A stretch of DNA of 12,915 nt from CAVVYA01 sp963752345 (GTDB lineage: Bacteria > Pseudomonadota > Alphaproteobacteria > SMXQ01). Shown here one piece after another: positions 6,030 through 12,915 of the stretch. The stretch spans positions 1-12,915 of the forward strand of contig CAVVYA010000007.1 in NCBI GenBank assembly GCA_963752345.1, in the 5' to 3' direction. The notes under the pieces were generated by a model. That model ran no database searches and was not told the DNA's origin. It was given only the letters and a program-made list of their open reading frames with translations. Position 1 is the stretch's first letter. Each line of letters opens with the position of its first letter. Position numbers and translations under genes: made by a program.

Positions 6030-7975
6030 CAATCGGCCGGCCCCGAGGCGGACCGCACCGCCTTGCGGCCGATCGGGTTCTTGGTCAGCAGGCGGTCGGC
6101 CATCACGGCGGCGCCGAGCGCGATGCCGATGAAGCTGATGGTCTGCGATGTCGGGATCAGGATGACGAAGGCGCAGGCGAGCAGCACGGCACGGCGCCAC
6201 ACCGGTAGCGCGCCGCGCCACCAGCCGACCTGGGCGGCGCCGAAGAAGACCACGCCGATGGCGGCCATCAGGGTGCTCAGCACGATCAGATGCCATGGGC
6301 CGATCATCAGCAGAGCCGGGTCGTACACGAAGGCGAACGGGAGCACGAACAAGATTAGACCGATGCGCATGGATTCCCAGCCGACTGCCATGGGCGATTC
6401 ATCGGCGATCGTCGCGGCCGCGTAGCACGAGATGGCAATCGGCGGCGTGATGAAGGACAGCACCGCGTAATAGACCAGGAAGAAGTGCGCCTGCAGGATG
6501 GGCACGCCGAGCTCGATCATCACCGGCGCGACGACCACCGCGGACAGCGCGTAGGTCGCCACCACCGGCATGCCCATGCCGAGCAGCACGGAAATGATCA
6601 TGGCGGCGACCAGCACCAGGAAGAGCTGCTTGCCGGTGATGGCGAAGATCACGGTTGCCGCCTTGCCGGTGACGCCGGTGAAGGTCAGCACGGCCACCAC
6701 GATGCCGGCCGCCGCGACCGCGGCAACCAGCGGTGCCAGGATCATGCAGGTCTCGACGCAGCCGTCGATGAACTCGCGGACCCCGATGCGGTGGCGCGCC
6801 TGGGGCCACCAGCTGACGGCGATGACGGCGAGCACGGTCAGCGCCGCGGTATAATCGGCGCCGTAGCCCTCGGTCAGGTAATAGATGAGGACGACCAGCG
6901 GCAGCACATAGAACCAGCCGGTCCTGACCACGGTGCCGAGCAGCGGAATCTGCGACGCCGGCATGCCGAGCAGGCCCAACTGCTCGGACTTGAAGTGGGC
7001 ATAGACATAGACCGCCAGGTAATAGAGCAGCGCCGAGATGATCGCCGCCTTGGCGACCCCGGCGTAGGAGGTGGCGGTCAGCTCGGCCATCAGAAAGGCG
7101 ACGGCGCCCATCACCGGCGGCAGCAGGCTCCCGCCGGTCGAGGCCACGGCCTCGACCGAGGCGGCGAAGCGTGGCGGATAGCCCATCTTCTTCATCATCG
7201 GGATGGAGATCGAACCGGTCGTCATGACGTCGGCCGTCGGGCTGCCGGATACGCTGCCGAACAGCGCGCTCGACACGGTCGCCACCTTGGCGACGCCGCC
7301 GACGCGCCGGCCCGCGATGACCGCCGCCACGTCGAAGAAGAACTGTCCGCCGCCGATGACCTGGAAGAATTTCCCCATCAGCACGAACAGGAAGGCATAG
7401 GTCGCGACGATTTCCATGGCCTGGCCGAAGATGCCGACCGTGTTCTGGCTCACGATGACGCGCTCGACGAAGGTCGAGAGCGGCATTGATGGATGGGCCA
7501 GCGTGCCGTCGAGATACTGTCCGAGGAACATATAGGCGAGCAGGGCATAGACGAAGATGGTGAAGCCCAGCCCCAGGCAGCGGCGCAGCAGATCCAGGGT
7601 CAGCACCACATAGATGCCGCCGAAGACCACATCCGCGGTGGTGAAGCGGTCGATGCCCATCACCCAGGAGTCGAACGCGAAGGAGCGCCACAGCAGATAG
7701 GCGCCGGCGATCAGGCTGGCGGCGGTCGCGGCATAGTCCAAGACCGTGCGCCGGTGCGCGGTCTTGCCGATCGAGACCGTCATGAAGGCGATGGCGTAGA
7801 GCACCACGGAAAAAACGACGCCCAGCGTGAGCGAGCCGACATTGCCCCACAATGCCATCCAGAACCCGAACAGGGTGAGCGGCACGGCGAGGGCCGCGAT
7901 GCACCAGTAGAGCCACGGCTCGGGATTAAGCCGGTGACCTTCCTGCAGGGATGCAAACACGCGACGCAGACTCAT
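6029..7975 (-). CDS. TRAP transporter permease, fused 4TM/12TM subunits
   Basis: A 648-residue inner-membrane protein in which the small (DctQ-like) and large (DctM-like) TRAP subunits are fused, as is usual for TAXI systems. Hydrophobic segments run through the whole length (for example 22-42, 49-69, 116-136, 189-209, 284-300, 355-366, 411-432, 450-470, 538-550, 563-580, 612-626). Diagnostic motifs are GSVSGSPTADVMTTG (240-254), the Gly-rich ASTGGSLLPPVMG (278-290), LGMGMP (465-470) and SFITPP (507-512). TRAP permeases are secondary carriers driven by a sodium or proton gradient and need a periplasmic binding protein. ATG 7975 has a weak GGAG about ten bases upstream. A TctC-like binding protein lies 192 bases upstream and a TAXI protein 60 bases downstream. 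The 3' part (after about 555) is the variable tail of the family. Confidence 0.95.
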   Translation of the reverse strand: MSLRRVFASLQEGHRLNPEPWLYWCIAALAVPLTLFGFWMALWGNVGSLTLGVVFSVVLYAIAFMTVSIGKTAHRRTVLDYAATAASLIAGAYLLWRSFAFDSWVMGIDRFTTADVVFGGIYVVLTLDLLRRCLGLGFTIFVYALLAYMFLGQYLDGTLAHPSMPLSTFVERVIVSQNTVGIFGQAMEIVATYAFLFVLMGKFFQVIGGGQFFFDVAAVIAGRRVGGVAKVATVSSALFGSVSGSPTADVMTTGSISIPMMKKMGYPPRFAASVEAVASTGGSLLPPVMGAVAFLMAELTATSYAGVAKAAIISALLYYLAVYVYAHFKSEQLGLLGMPASQIPLLGTVVRTGWFYVLPLVVLIYYLTEGYGADYTAALTVLAVIAVSWWPQARHRIGVREFIDGCVETCMILAPLVAAVAAAGIVVAVLTFTGVTGKAATVIFAITGKQLFLVLVAAMIISVLLGMGMPVVATYALSAVVVAPVMIELGVPILQAHFFLVYYAVLSFITPPIAISCYAAATIADESPMAVGWESMRIGLILFVLPFAFVYDPALLMIGPWHLIVLSTLMAAIGVVFFGAAQVGWWRGALPVWRRAVLLACAFVILIPTSQTISFIGIALGAAVMADRLLTKNPIGRKAVRSASGPAD

Positions 7976-8167
7976 CGAACGCTGGCTCCGGATTCAAGCC
8001 CTCTGTAAGGGCGTTTCGCTTCTGTCTCAAGCCGTGTGGCGGCCCTTGTCCCGGCCGTCGCCCCGGCGGGTAAAACCGAATATCACATTTCTCGACATGG
8101 CTGCCGAATTTTGTGGCGGGGCGCCCCGGTTCGCTCCAGCGGCGGCCGCCCTGATCCTGGCGTGGCC
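7976..8167. other. Wide gap inside the transporter cluster
   Basis: 192 bases separate the TctC-like gene from the permease. It holds a perfect 12-base palindrome CGGGGCGCCCCG at 8117-8128, which could be a termination or pausing hairpin though it lacks a T run, and no supported gene. The permease and TAXI genes may therefore have their own promoter here, but I cannot point to a clear -35/-10 pair. Confidence 0.45.
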
Positions 8168-9229
8168 TCAGTTGCCGGTCTTGAGCAGGCCGATGATCTT
8201 GTCCTTCACCTCGGGCGGCTGGTCGAGCATGGCCTGGATTGCGCGCTGCATGTCCTCGCCGCGCACCAGGCTGGTCTCGATGCTCGCCACCTTCCTCACG
8301 TCGGCCTTGAAGTCCGCGTCGTTGGCGAGCTTGGCGAAGGCCTCGCGCAAATGGTCGCGGCGCTCCTCCGGGATGCCGGGTGGCGCGTAATAGGGCCGCG
8401 CCAGGTCGAGGATCGGGTTGAGCATGAGGAACAGATTTTTCCGTTCGGCCGGGATGACGTCCATGATCCAGGGCACGTTGTAGGGTTCGAGCGTCGGGCT
8501 CTTCTGGCCGGCGACCTGGACCAGGATCTTGACCTTTCCCTCGTCCATCAACTGCTTGCCGCGGCCGCCCATGAAGCCGATCAAATCGCCGCCCGAGGCG
8601 TGCGCCTCGCCGCGCTCGATCGCCAGCTCGATATCGCTGTTCTTGTAGCCGTAGATGATGTCCATCTTCATGCCGAACGCGTCCTTGAGCAGCTCGGGTA
8701 CGAGGCCGTAGCCCGTCGAGCCGCGCGCGGTGGCGGCGAACTTGACCGGCTCCGGGCATTTGGCGATGGCGTCGAACGACTGGCACGGGAAGTCGCTGCG
8801 CATCCAGAAGATCACGGTCGCGTTGTAGAGATTGCCGACCCAGGTCAGCTTGCCGAGGTCGAAGCGGATGTTGGGCTGCGAAATGGCGCGGCTGAACAGG
8901 CCCGACGAGCCGGCGCCCAATGTCAGCCCGTCCTTCTCGGCGACATTGTAGAGATGATTGGCCGCCGCGATCGATTCCGGCTGCGGCATGTTCTGGGCGA
9001 TGATGTTCGGATTGCCGGCGATGTGCTTGCCGATGTGGCGCGCCGTGATGCGGCCTAGAATGTCGACACCGCTGCCTTCGCCGCTGCCGACGATGATGCG
9101 GACTGTCTTGCCCCTGTAGAAGTCGCCGACGTCGGCGGCGCGGGATGGCGCCGCGACAAGCGGGGCCGCCCCGGCGATACCGAGCGCGACAAGAGCCACC
9201 GACCACGCACGCGGAATGAGTCTCCCCAT
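8168..9229 (-). CDS. TctC/Bug-like tripartite tricarboxylate transporter solute-binding protein
   Basis: A 353-residue periplasmic binding protein. Residues 1-31 form a signal peptide (RAWSVALVALGIAG core, cleavage near SRAA). The mature start DFYRGKTVRIIVG (36-48) and the following block AANHLYNVAEKDGLTLG (88-104) are typical of the Bug/TctC superfamily branch common in Bradyrhizobium-type genomes. The usual Gly-rich ligand loop (G-x-x-P-G-G) is replaced by GSGEGSGVD (48-56), so its ligand may differ from that of citrate-binding members. There is no TctA or TctB gene nearby; the adjacent permease is of the unrelated TRAP type. The start is supported by GGGAGGA five bases before the ATG. It is the first gene of the transporter cluster, after the two-component genes. 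Confidence 0.85.
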   Translation of the reverse strand: MGRLIPRAWSVALVALGIAGAAPLVAAPSRAADVGDFYRGKTVRIIVGSGEGSGVDILGRITARHIGKHIAGNPNIIAQNMPQPESIAAANHLYNVAEKDGLTLGAGSSGLFSRAISQPNIRFDLGKLTWVGNLYNATVIFWMRSDFPCQSFDAIAKCPEPVKFAATARGSTGYGLVPELLKDAFGMKMDIIYGYKNSDIELAIERGEAHASGGDLIGFMGGRGKQLMDEGKVKILVQVAGQKSPTLEPYNVPWIMDVIPAERKNLFLMLNPILDLARPYYAPPGIPEERRDHLREAFAKLANDADFKADVRKVASIETSLVRGEDMQRAIQAMLDQPPEVKDKIIGLLKTGN

Positions 9230-9306
9230 CTTCGTCCTCCCAGAACAAAGGAACCGCTTGCCGTCGCCGCCGTGCCGGATGGCCGGCGGTTCGATTTGCC
9301 GAGGAT

Positions 9307-9321
9307 GATAAGCCGATTATC
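9307..9321. promoter_or_regulatory. Operator-like inverted repeat upstream of the transporter genes
   Basis: Perfect arms GATAA/TTATC around GCCGA. It sits between 78 and 92 bases upstream of the TctC-like start codon and downstream of the adjacent response regulator gene. Position and symmetry suit an activator site, and the ATAA/TTAT arms recall sites of FixJ-subfamily regulators such as TodT/StyR. This link is inference. Confidence 0.4.
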
Positions 9322-9357
9322 CGCCCCGCCGCTATGGGCTCGATAGAAGGCGGGGCG
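9322..9357 (-). terminator. Large G/C-rich hairpin, possible terminator of the two-component genes
   Basis: Outer stem CGCCCCGCC/GGCGGGGCG (9322-9330 and 9349-9357) with an inner stem CTAT/ATAG (9332-9335 and 9343-9346). It lies 166 bases after the response regulator stop codon. It has no U tract, so it may instead be a pause, attenuator or RNA-stabilising structure. Confidence 0.4.
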
Positions 9358-9522
9358 CCATCGACAGGCCGCTCAGCGACAAGGATGACAAGGGGGGCGC
9401 CCGCCCCTGTATCCCGGGCCGCGACCGAGACCGGCATGCCCGGCGCGCCGGATCGAGATCGCCAGAGGTCACGCGCTGGATTTTCGAATGATCGCCCGTC
9501 GGCCGTGTCTTGCTGCTCCGGG

Positions 9523-10146
9523 CTATCCCCGCGTGCGCGGGAGGCCCAGCTGATCGGCCATCCATACGAGGTCCACCAGGGACTTCGCGCCCATCTTGGT
9601 CATCCCATGGCTGCGATGCACCTTGACGGTGATCTCCTTGATGCCGATGTCGGCGGCGATCTGCTTGTTGCGGAGACCGGTGACGACGAGGCTCAGGACC
9701 TGGCGCTCGCGCAGCGTGAGGGAGTTGAAGCGCTGGCGGACGTTGTCGAGGATGGCTTCGCGCTCGCGTCGCGCGCGGTCGCGCTCGATCGCCAATTGTA
9801 CCGCATCAAGCATGTCCTGTTCGCGGAACGGCTTGGTGAGGAACTCGACGGCGCCTGCTTTCATCGCTTTGACCGACATCGATATGTCGCCATGGCCGGT
9901 GATGAAGATCACCGGAATGTTGATCTTCTCCCTGGTGAGCTCCTGAATGAACTCGAGCCCGCTCCGGCCTGGCAAACGGACGTCCAAAATCAGGCAGCAC
10001 GGCGCATCCGGCGGCGTACTTCTCAAAAACTCCTCGGGGCTCGCGAATAGCCTGGTCTGCAAGCCGATCGAGCGCAGCAGGCCGTCGAGCGCCTCGCGGA
10101 TGGACGCGTCGTCGTCGATGACCACAGCGACCGGTTTTTGTCCCAT
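9523..10146 (-). CDS. FixJ/NodW-family response regulator
   Basis: A 207-residue transcriptional regulator. Residues 5-122 form a receiver domain with the acidic pocket Asp11-Asp12, phosphoacceptor Asp55 (LILDVRLPG), Thr83 (FITGHGD) and Lys105 (LTKPF), all intact. Residues 140-203 form a LuxR-type helix-turn-helix (LTLRERQVLSLVVTG, then NKQIAADIGIKEITVKVHRS). The order and wording match the FixJ/NodW/TodT/StyR subfamily, which activates promoters of catabolic, symbiotic or microaerobic genes. Its start codon directly follows the kinase stop codon (TAG then ATG), so the two are translationally coupled and form a cognate pair. The transporter cluster downstream on the same strand is the obvious candidate target. 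Confidence 0.94.
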   Translation of the reverse strand: MGQKPVAVVIDDDASIREALDGLLRSIGLQTRLFASPEEFLRSTPPDAPCCLILDVRLPGRSGLEFIQELTREKINIPVIFITGHGDISMSVKAMKAGAVEFLTKPFREQDMLDAVQLAIERDRARREREAILDNVRQRFNSLTLRERQVLSLVVTGLRNKQIAADIGIKEITVKVHRSHGMTKMGAKSLVDLVWMADQLGLPRTRG

Positions 10147-11478
10147 CTACCCGCTCGCTATGGCTTGCGGCACGGCGATGAAGAAGGATGCGCCGTGCGA
10201 ATTTGCCGGTGATGCCCACAGCAATCCACCATGGGAGTCCATGGTGGAGCGGCAGATCGAGAGTCCGAGACCCATGCCCTCGACCTTGGTCGTAAAAAAA
10301 GCATCGAAGATGTGGCTGATCGTCGCCGGATCGAGACCACATCCTGAGTCGCGCACCTCGACCGACACCATGCCGTAATCTTCCATGTGAGAAATGATGC
10401 ACAAGAGCCGTGGTCTGTCTTTGACCGTTATCATGGACTCGATGGCGTTGACGACGAGGTTCAGGACAACCTGCTGCAATTGCACGCGGTCACCGAAAAC
10501 CTTCGGTAGTCCGACAGCGAGATCGGTATGGAGCGAAATATCATGCCGCTGCAATTCGCCGTGGGTCAGCGCCAACACCTCCTCGATGGCAGCATTGATA
10601 TCGAGCGGGGCATGGGCGACGGAGCCTTTGCGTGCGAGCTTGCGAATGGTACTGGTCACGTCGTCGATCCGCTGGACGTCTCTGATGATACGGTGCAGGG
10701 CTGCCCTGACTTCGTCAAGATCGACCCCATCATTCGCGAGCCAGCGCAGGCATGCGCCGGCATTGGTGAGAGCGCCGGCCAGCGGTTGGTTGATCTCGTG
10801 GGCGATCGTCGCTGCCAGCTGTCCCACCGTCGTCAGGCGCACGACGCGCGCCAGTTCGAGTTGTGCCGTGCGCAAGGCGTCTTCGGCGCGTTGCCGCTCG
10901 AGTTTCTCGATGGACAGCTTCTCGCTGATCGTCGACAGCAGTCGCGTACTCTCGATAACCCGCTTCGCGGTCTCGATCTCGCGCGCTTGCTGCGCGACGC
11001 GCAGCCGCTGGACCGCGACGCGAATATGGTTGGCCGCCACGCCCAGGAGCAGACGCCCGCCTTCCGTGGGAAATTCGGGATCTCGTGATCCGATGACAAT
11101 GGCTTGATCGTTGCCCGGCCCGAGCCGCGCGATTGCGATACGGGCGTTCGTTCCGCGAAGAGGGTTGTCGATCTGCGTCGGGGGATTCGGCGCGCGAAGA
11201 ATCTCGCTCAGGGTGCGGCGCAATTCCGCGCTCCGCTCGAGCGCCGATCCGGATGCGGCGCGGACGATTTCTATCGCCTCGGATGCGGCATGCTCTTTAA
11301 AGGATATGTAGGCGAAGTCGACGTTGCCGAGGTGGATCAGCGAGTCGGCCAAGGTTTCCGCAAGTTCCAGGACGTTTTGGTTGGCATAGCTCGCGGAATT
11401 CGTCGCCACCGCCGCAACATCCCGGATGCAGCTCTGCAGCTCCTGAACCTTGCTCCAAAACGGTTTTTGCATCCCCAT
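10147..11478 (-). CDS. Cytoplasmic sensor histidine kinase with GAF-like sensor domain
   Basis: A 443-residue kinase partner of the adjacent FixJ-type regulator. Residues about 30-160 look like a GAF sensor domain, with the usual ending LLLGVAANHIRVAVQRLRV. Residues about 160-215 are charged and helical, probably a coiled-coil linker. The dimerisation/phosphotransfer domain carries His227 in TIAHEINQPL, the FixL/NtrB-type H-box. The ATPase domain has the N-box (QVVLNLVVNAIESM, 336-349), G1 box DSGCG (377-381), F-box FDAFFTTK (391-398) and G2 box GMGLGLSI (401-408). There is no transmembrane segment or signal peptide, so it senses a cytoplasmic cue. The start is bounded by an in-frame TGA five codons upstream of ATG 11478, though the ribosome binding site (GGGG) is weak. 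No haem-PAS domain as in FixL is evident. Confidence 0.93.
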   Translation of the reverse strand: MGMQKPFWSKVQELQSCIRDVAAVATNSASYANQNVLELAETLADSLIHLGNVDFAYISFKEHAASEAIEIVRAASGSALERSAELRRTLSEILRAPNPPTQIDNPLRGTNARIAIARLGPGNDQAIVIGSRDPEFPTEGGRLLLGVAANHIRVAVQRLRVAQQAREIETAKRVIESTRLLSTISEKLSIEKLERQRAEDALRTAQLELARVVRLTTVGQLAATIAHEINQPLAGALTNAGACLRWLANDGVDLDEVRAALHRIIRDVQRIDDVTSTIRKLARKGSVAHAPLDINAAIEEVLALTHGELQRHDISLHTDLAVGLPKVFGDRVQLQQVVLNLVVNAIESMITVKDRPRLLCIISHMEDYGMVSVEVRDSGCGLDPATISHIFDAFFTTKVEGMGLGLSICRSTMDSHGGLLWASPANSHGASFFIAVPQAIASG

Positions 11479-12043
11479 GAGTGCGCCCCGTCATTCGGAT
11501 TCTCGGTGTCATCGGCCGCTGGCGAAACCTCCTGTATAGCGCTGTATTAGCCCAGGTCCGCGTTGGTGGTAGCATGCCATCGAAAGACGCCGTCACATCG
11601 ATTTCGGCAGATCCGTGCTTCGAATGCGGAAGAAATCCGCGTTCATCCTCTTCGCTATAAACGGCGCGTAGATGGCGAAAGGCCCGTGCCGTGTCGAGCC
11701 GGCGAGTTCGAAAGGTTTTGGTTTCCGCCGCCAGAGGCCGTTCCCGATTTAACACCCATAGGAGAATTCACCAAAGCAATTGGGTTTGGAAGGAGCCGTG
11801 CTGCGAGGAAGAAACGAAGAACGCGTCACGAGCCGGGTGCGCCATGTCCAACCTAAACCAAGGTATAGGGTGCTCGGCCATACCGGTGGCGTGGTCTTTA
11901 CCCTCGTGCAATAGGCTGCGGCATGGCGGAAGATTATCCTTACAGATGGTGGAGATATGATGCTTGAGAGAGCCAGAGGAGGGACGCCGACCTGGATTTA
12001 ATCGAAGGGGCACGCTTCCACTAGAACATAGAGGATGTAGGCC
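11479..12043. other. Divergent intergenic region without a supported gene
   Basis: 565 bases between the kinase gene (minus) and the Crp/Fnr gene (plus). By eye it appears less G/C-rich than the coding parts. It must hold the promoters of both units, but I see no convincing -35/-10 pair and no FNR/FixK box (TTGAT-N4-ATCAA). Weak symmetric elements are CCAAA-N9-TTTGG (11771-11789) and GGTAT-N13-ATACC (11862-11884). A 14-codon aromatic-rich reading frame at 11923-11967 and several longer ones lack ribosome binding sites or recognisable products. AGGAGG occurs on the minus strand near 11530 and AGGAGGG on the plus strand near 11976, but no start codon follows either at normal spacing. Confidence 0.5.
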
Positions 12044-12787
12044 ATGGGCTTGAACGAACGAAGACTTTATCCGGCCGCTTCGGGACGGAGGAGCGCGACA
12101 GAGCCAGTCCGTGTATTGCCCCATGCGATGGAATTGTTGGCGTATTTGGTGCGTTGCGGACGCGGCCAAACCGTCCACGCTCACGGAGCACCCGCGAAAC
12201 ATTTGTACCGCCTGACCTCTGGCATGGCGCGAAAATACAAGCTTAAGGCCGATGGGCGGCGCCAGATCGTCGATTTTCTCCTGCCTGGCGACTTCTTCGG
12301 CCTGACGACGCGCCCGCGGCATGCCTTCACCGTCGAGGCCGTAACCGAGGGTACCGTGGTCTCCTGCTATGCGCGTCAGCCTCTCGACCGTCTCGCGGGC
12401 GCCGATCTCGAGGTCGGGCAATTCATCCGCGAGATCGGATGCGAAACCCTCTCCCGGCTCCAAAAGCGTCTCCTCCTTCTTGGCTATGGCACAGCACGCC
12501 GCAAGGTCGGCGCCTTCATTACGGAATTGGAGCGGCGGCTGTTTGTCGAACCGTCGCAACCTTTCACGCTCATGATGTCGCGCTACGATATTGCCGACTA
12601 TCTGGTCTTGTCGGTCGAGACGGTGAGCCGCGCGCTGACCGAGCTCAAGCAGAGCGGCGCGATTTCCCTGCAGGGACAGCATCGCGTGACGATCCTCGAC
12701 CGCACGATGCTCGATGACGACGACGAGGAATTCGAACCCGACGATTTCCGCGGCGGGCGATATGGCACGCCGAGCCACGTGTCGTAG
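12044..12787 (+). CDS. Crp/Fnr-family transcriptional regulator (FixK-like)
   Basis: A 247-residue regulator. Residues about 25-115 form the cyclic-nucleotide-type sensor barrel (HLYRLTSGMARKYKL, then GRRQIVDFLLPGDFFGL), followed by a dimerisation helix (about 118-145). Residues about 150-218 form a winged helix-turn-helix. The recognition helix LSVETVSRALTELKQ (189-203) keeps the Glu192, Ser195 and Arg196 pattern of FNR/FixK, which predicts binding to TTGAT-N4-ATCAA sites. The N-terminal cysteine cluster that binds iron-sulphur in FNR is absent (cysteines only at 38, 108 and 133), and cAMP-contact residues are not evident, so the signal is unknown. An unusual acidic tail (MLDDDDEEFEPDDF, 222-235) follows the DNA-binding domain. 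GAGG at 12031-12034 precedes the ATG by nine bases. It is transcribed divergently from the kinase gene. Confidence 0.92.
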   Translation: MGLNERRLYPAASGRRSATEPVRVLPHAMELLAYLVRCGRGQTVHAHGAPAKHLYRLTSGMARKYKLKADGRRQIVDFLLPGDFFGLTTRPRHAFTVEAVTEGTVVSCYARQPLDRLAGADLEVGQFIREIGCETLSRLQKRLLLLGYGTARRKVGAFITELERRLFVEPSQPFTLMMSRYDIADYLVLSVETVSRALTELKQSGAISLQGQHRVTILDRTMLDDDDEEFEPDDFRGGRYGTPSHVS

Positions 12788-12873
12788 AACTCTCGCCGAG
12801 GCGCCCTGAAAATCCACGGTAGACGAACCGGCGCTGGCGCAATCCTGTCTTCTCAGCGGAGCACGGGATCGAT

Positions 12874-12893
12874 AAGGTGACAACCTTCACCTT
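12874..12893. repeat. Inverted repeat at the window end
   Basis: Perfect 7-bp arms AAGGTGA/TCACCTT around CAACCT, 87 bases after the Crp/Fnr stop codon. No T run follows, so it is not a clear terminator. It may be an operator for a gene beyond the window. Confidence 0.45.
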
Positions 12894-12915
12894 TCCGGCT
12901 CCAAGCTGACATGTG

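Larger units (their letters stand above)
9230..9522. other. Intergenic region upstream of the transporter genes
   Basis: 293 bases between the response regulator gene and the TctC-like gene, both on the minus strand. It probably holds the end of the two-component transcript and the transporter promoter. Visible elements are the inverted repeat GATAA-N5-TTATC (9307-9321), which lies 78 bases before the TctC-like start codon, and the large hairpin at 9322-9357. No gene is supported. Confidence 0.5.

Noticed and set aside
6399..7916. Long frames on both strands within the TRAP permease gene.
   Set aside because: Shadows of a confidently identified membrane protein; their translations are His/Arg/Gly-rich with no hydrophobic pattern or domain.
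7926..9437. A 503-codon minus-strand frame overlapping the TctC-like gene.
   Set aside because: Out of frame with a gene that has a signal peptide, conserved family blocks and a strong ribosome binding site; its translation is arginine-rich and unlike any family.
11563..11960. Candidate plus-strand proteins of about 90-97 residues in the region before the Crp/Fnr gene.
   Set aside because: Overlapping frames, no ribosome binding site at usable spacing, no recognisable domain or signal peptide.
11479..12043. FNR/FixK box (TTGAT-N4-ATCAA) that would indicate autoregulation by the Crp/Fnr protein.
   Set aside because: No match was found by reading the region on both strands; only weak symmetric elements of other sequence are present.

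Overview
The window looks like a chromosomal segment of a high-GC alphaproteobacterium, most likely in the Hyphomicrobiales (Rhizobiales), in the Bradyrhizobium/Rhodopseudomonas/Xanthobacteraceae neighbourhood. The evidence is an alphaproteobacterial-type cold-shock protein, a type A RNase P RNA, an EcfG-type (GGAAC-N16-CGTT) promoter in front of an entericidin-like lipoprotein, a FixL/FixJ-style two-component pair, TAXI-TRAP and TctC-like solute-binding genes, and a G/C-rich intergenic repeat of the kind scattered through these genomes. The genus cannot be fixed from the sequence alone.

Layout. 1-504: no recognisable gene. 518-1790, plus strand: a cold-shock protein (CspA family) and a small outer-membrane beta-barrel protein. 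Each is followed by a strong intrinsic terminator, and the two terminators share the same stem core. 2078-2405, plus strand: an EcfG-like promoter, a 52-residue entericidin-like lipoprotein and its terminator. 2515-2945, minus strand: rnpB with a recognisable housekeeping promoter. 2971-3717, minus strand: an AmpD/AmiD-type N-acetylmuramoyl-L-alanine amidase. 3761-4795, plus strand, divergent from the amidase: an exported alpha/beta-hydrolase. 4790-4930: a hairpin usable as a terminator on both strands (better on the minus strand) and a G/C-rich intergenic repeat.

From 4949 to 11478 everything is on the minus strand. In transcription order there is a cytoplasmic GAF-type histidine kinase, a FixJ/NodW-like response regulator (stop and start codons abut), a TctC/Bug-like periplasmic solute-binding protein, a fused 4TM/12TM TRAP permease, and a TAXI-type TRAP solute-binding protein. 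This reads as a regulated uptake locus for an organic acid or similar small substrate, with binding proteins from two different transporter superfamilies next to one permease. The ligand cannot be told from sequence. 11479-12043 has no convincing gene. 12044-12787, plus strand: a Crp/Fnr-family regulator with an FNR/FixK-like recognition helix but no FNR-type cysteine cluster.

I found no CRISPR array, insertion sequence, phage module, toxin-antitoxin pair or defence system, and nothing that amounts to a clearly new system. The items most worth a second look are the mixed-family transporter module with its candidate operator, the stress-sigma promoter on the lipoprotein, and the genomic context of rnpB.
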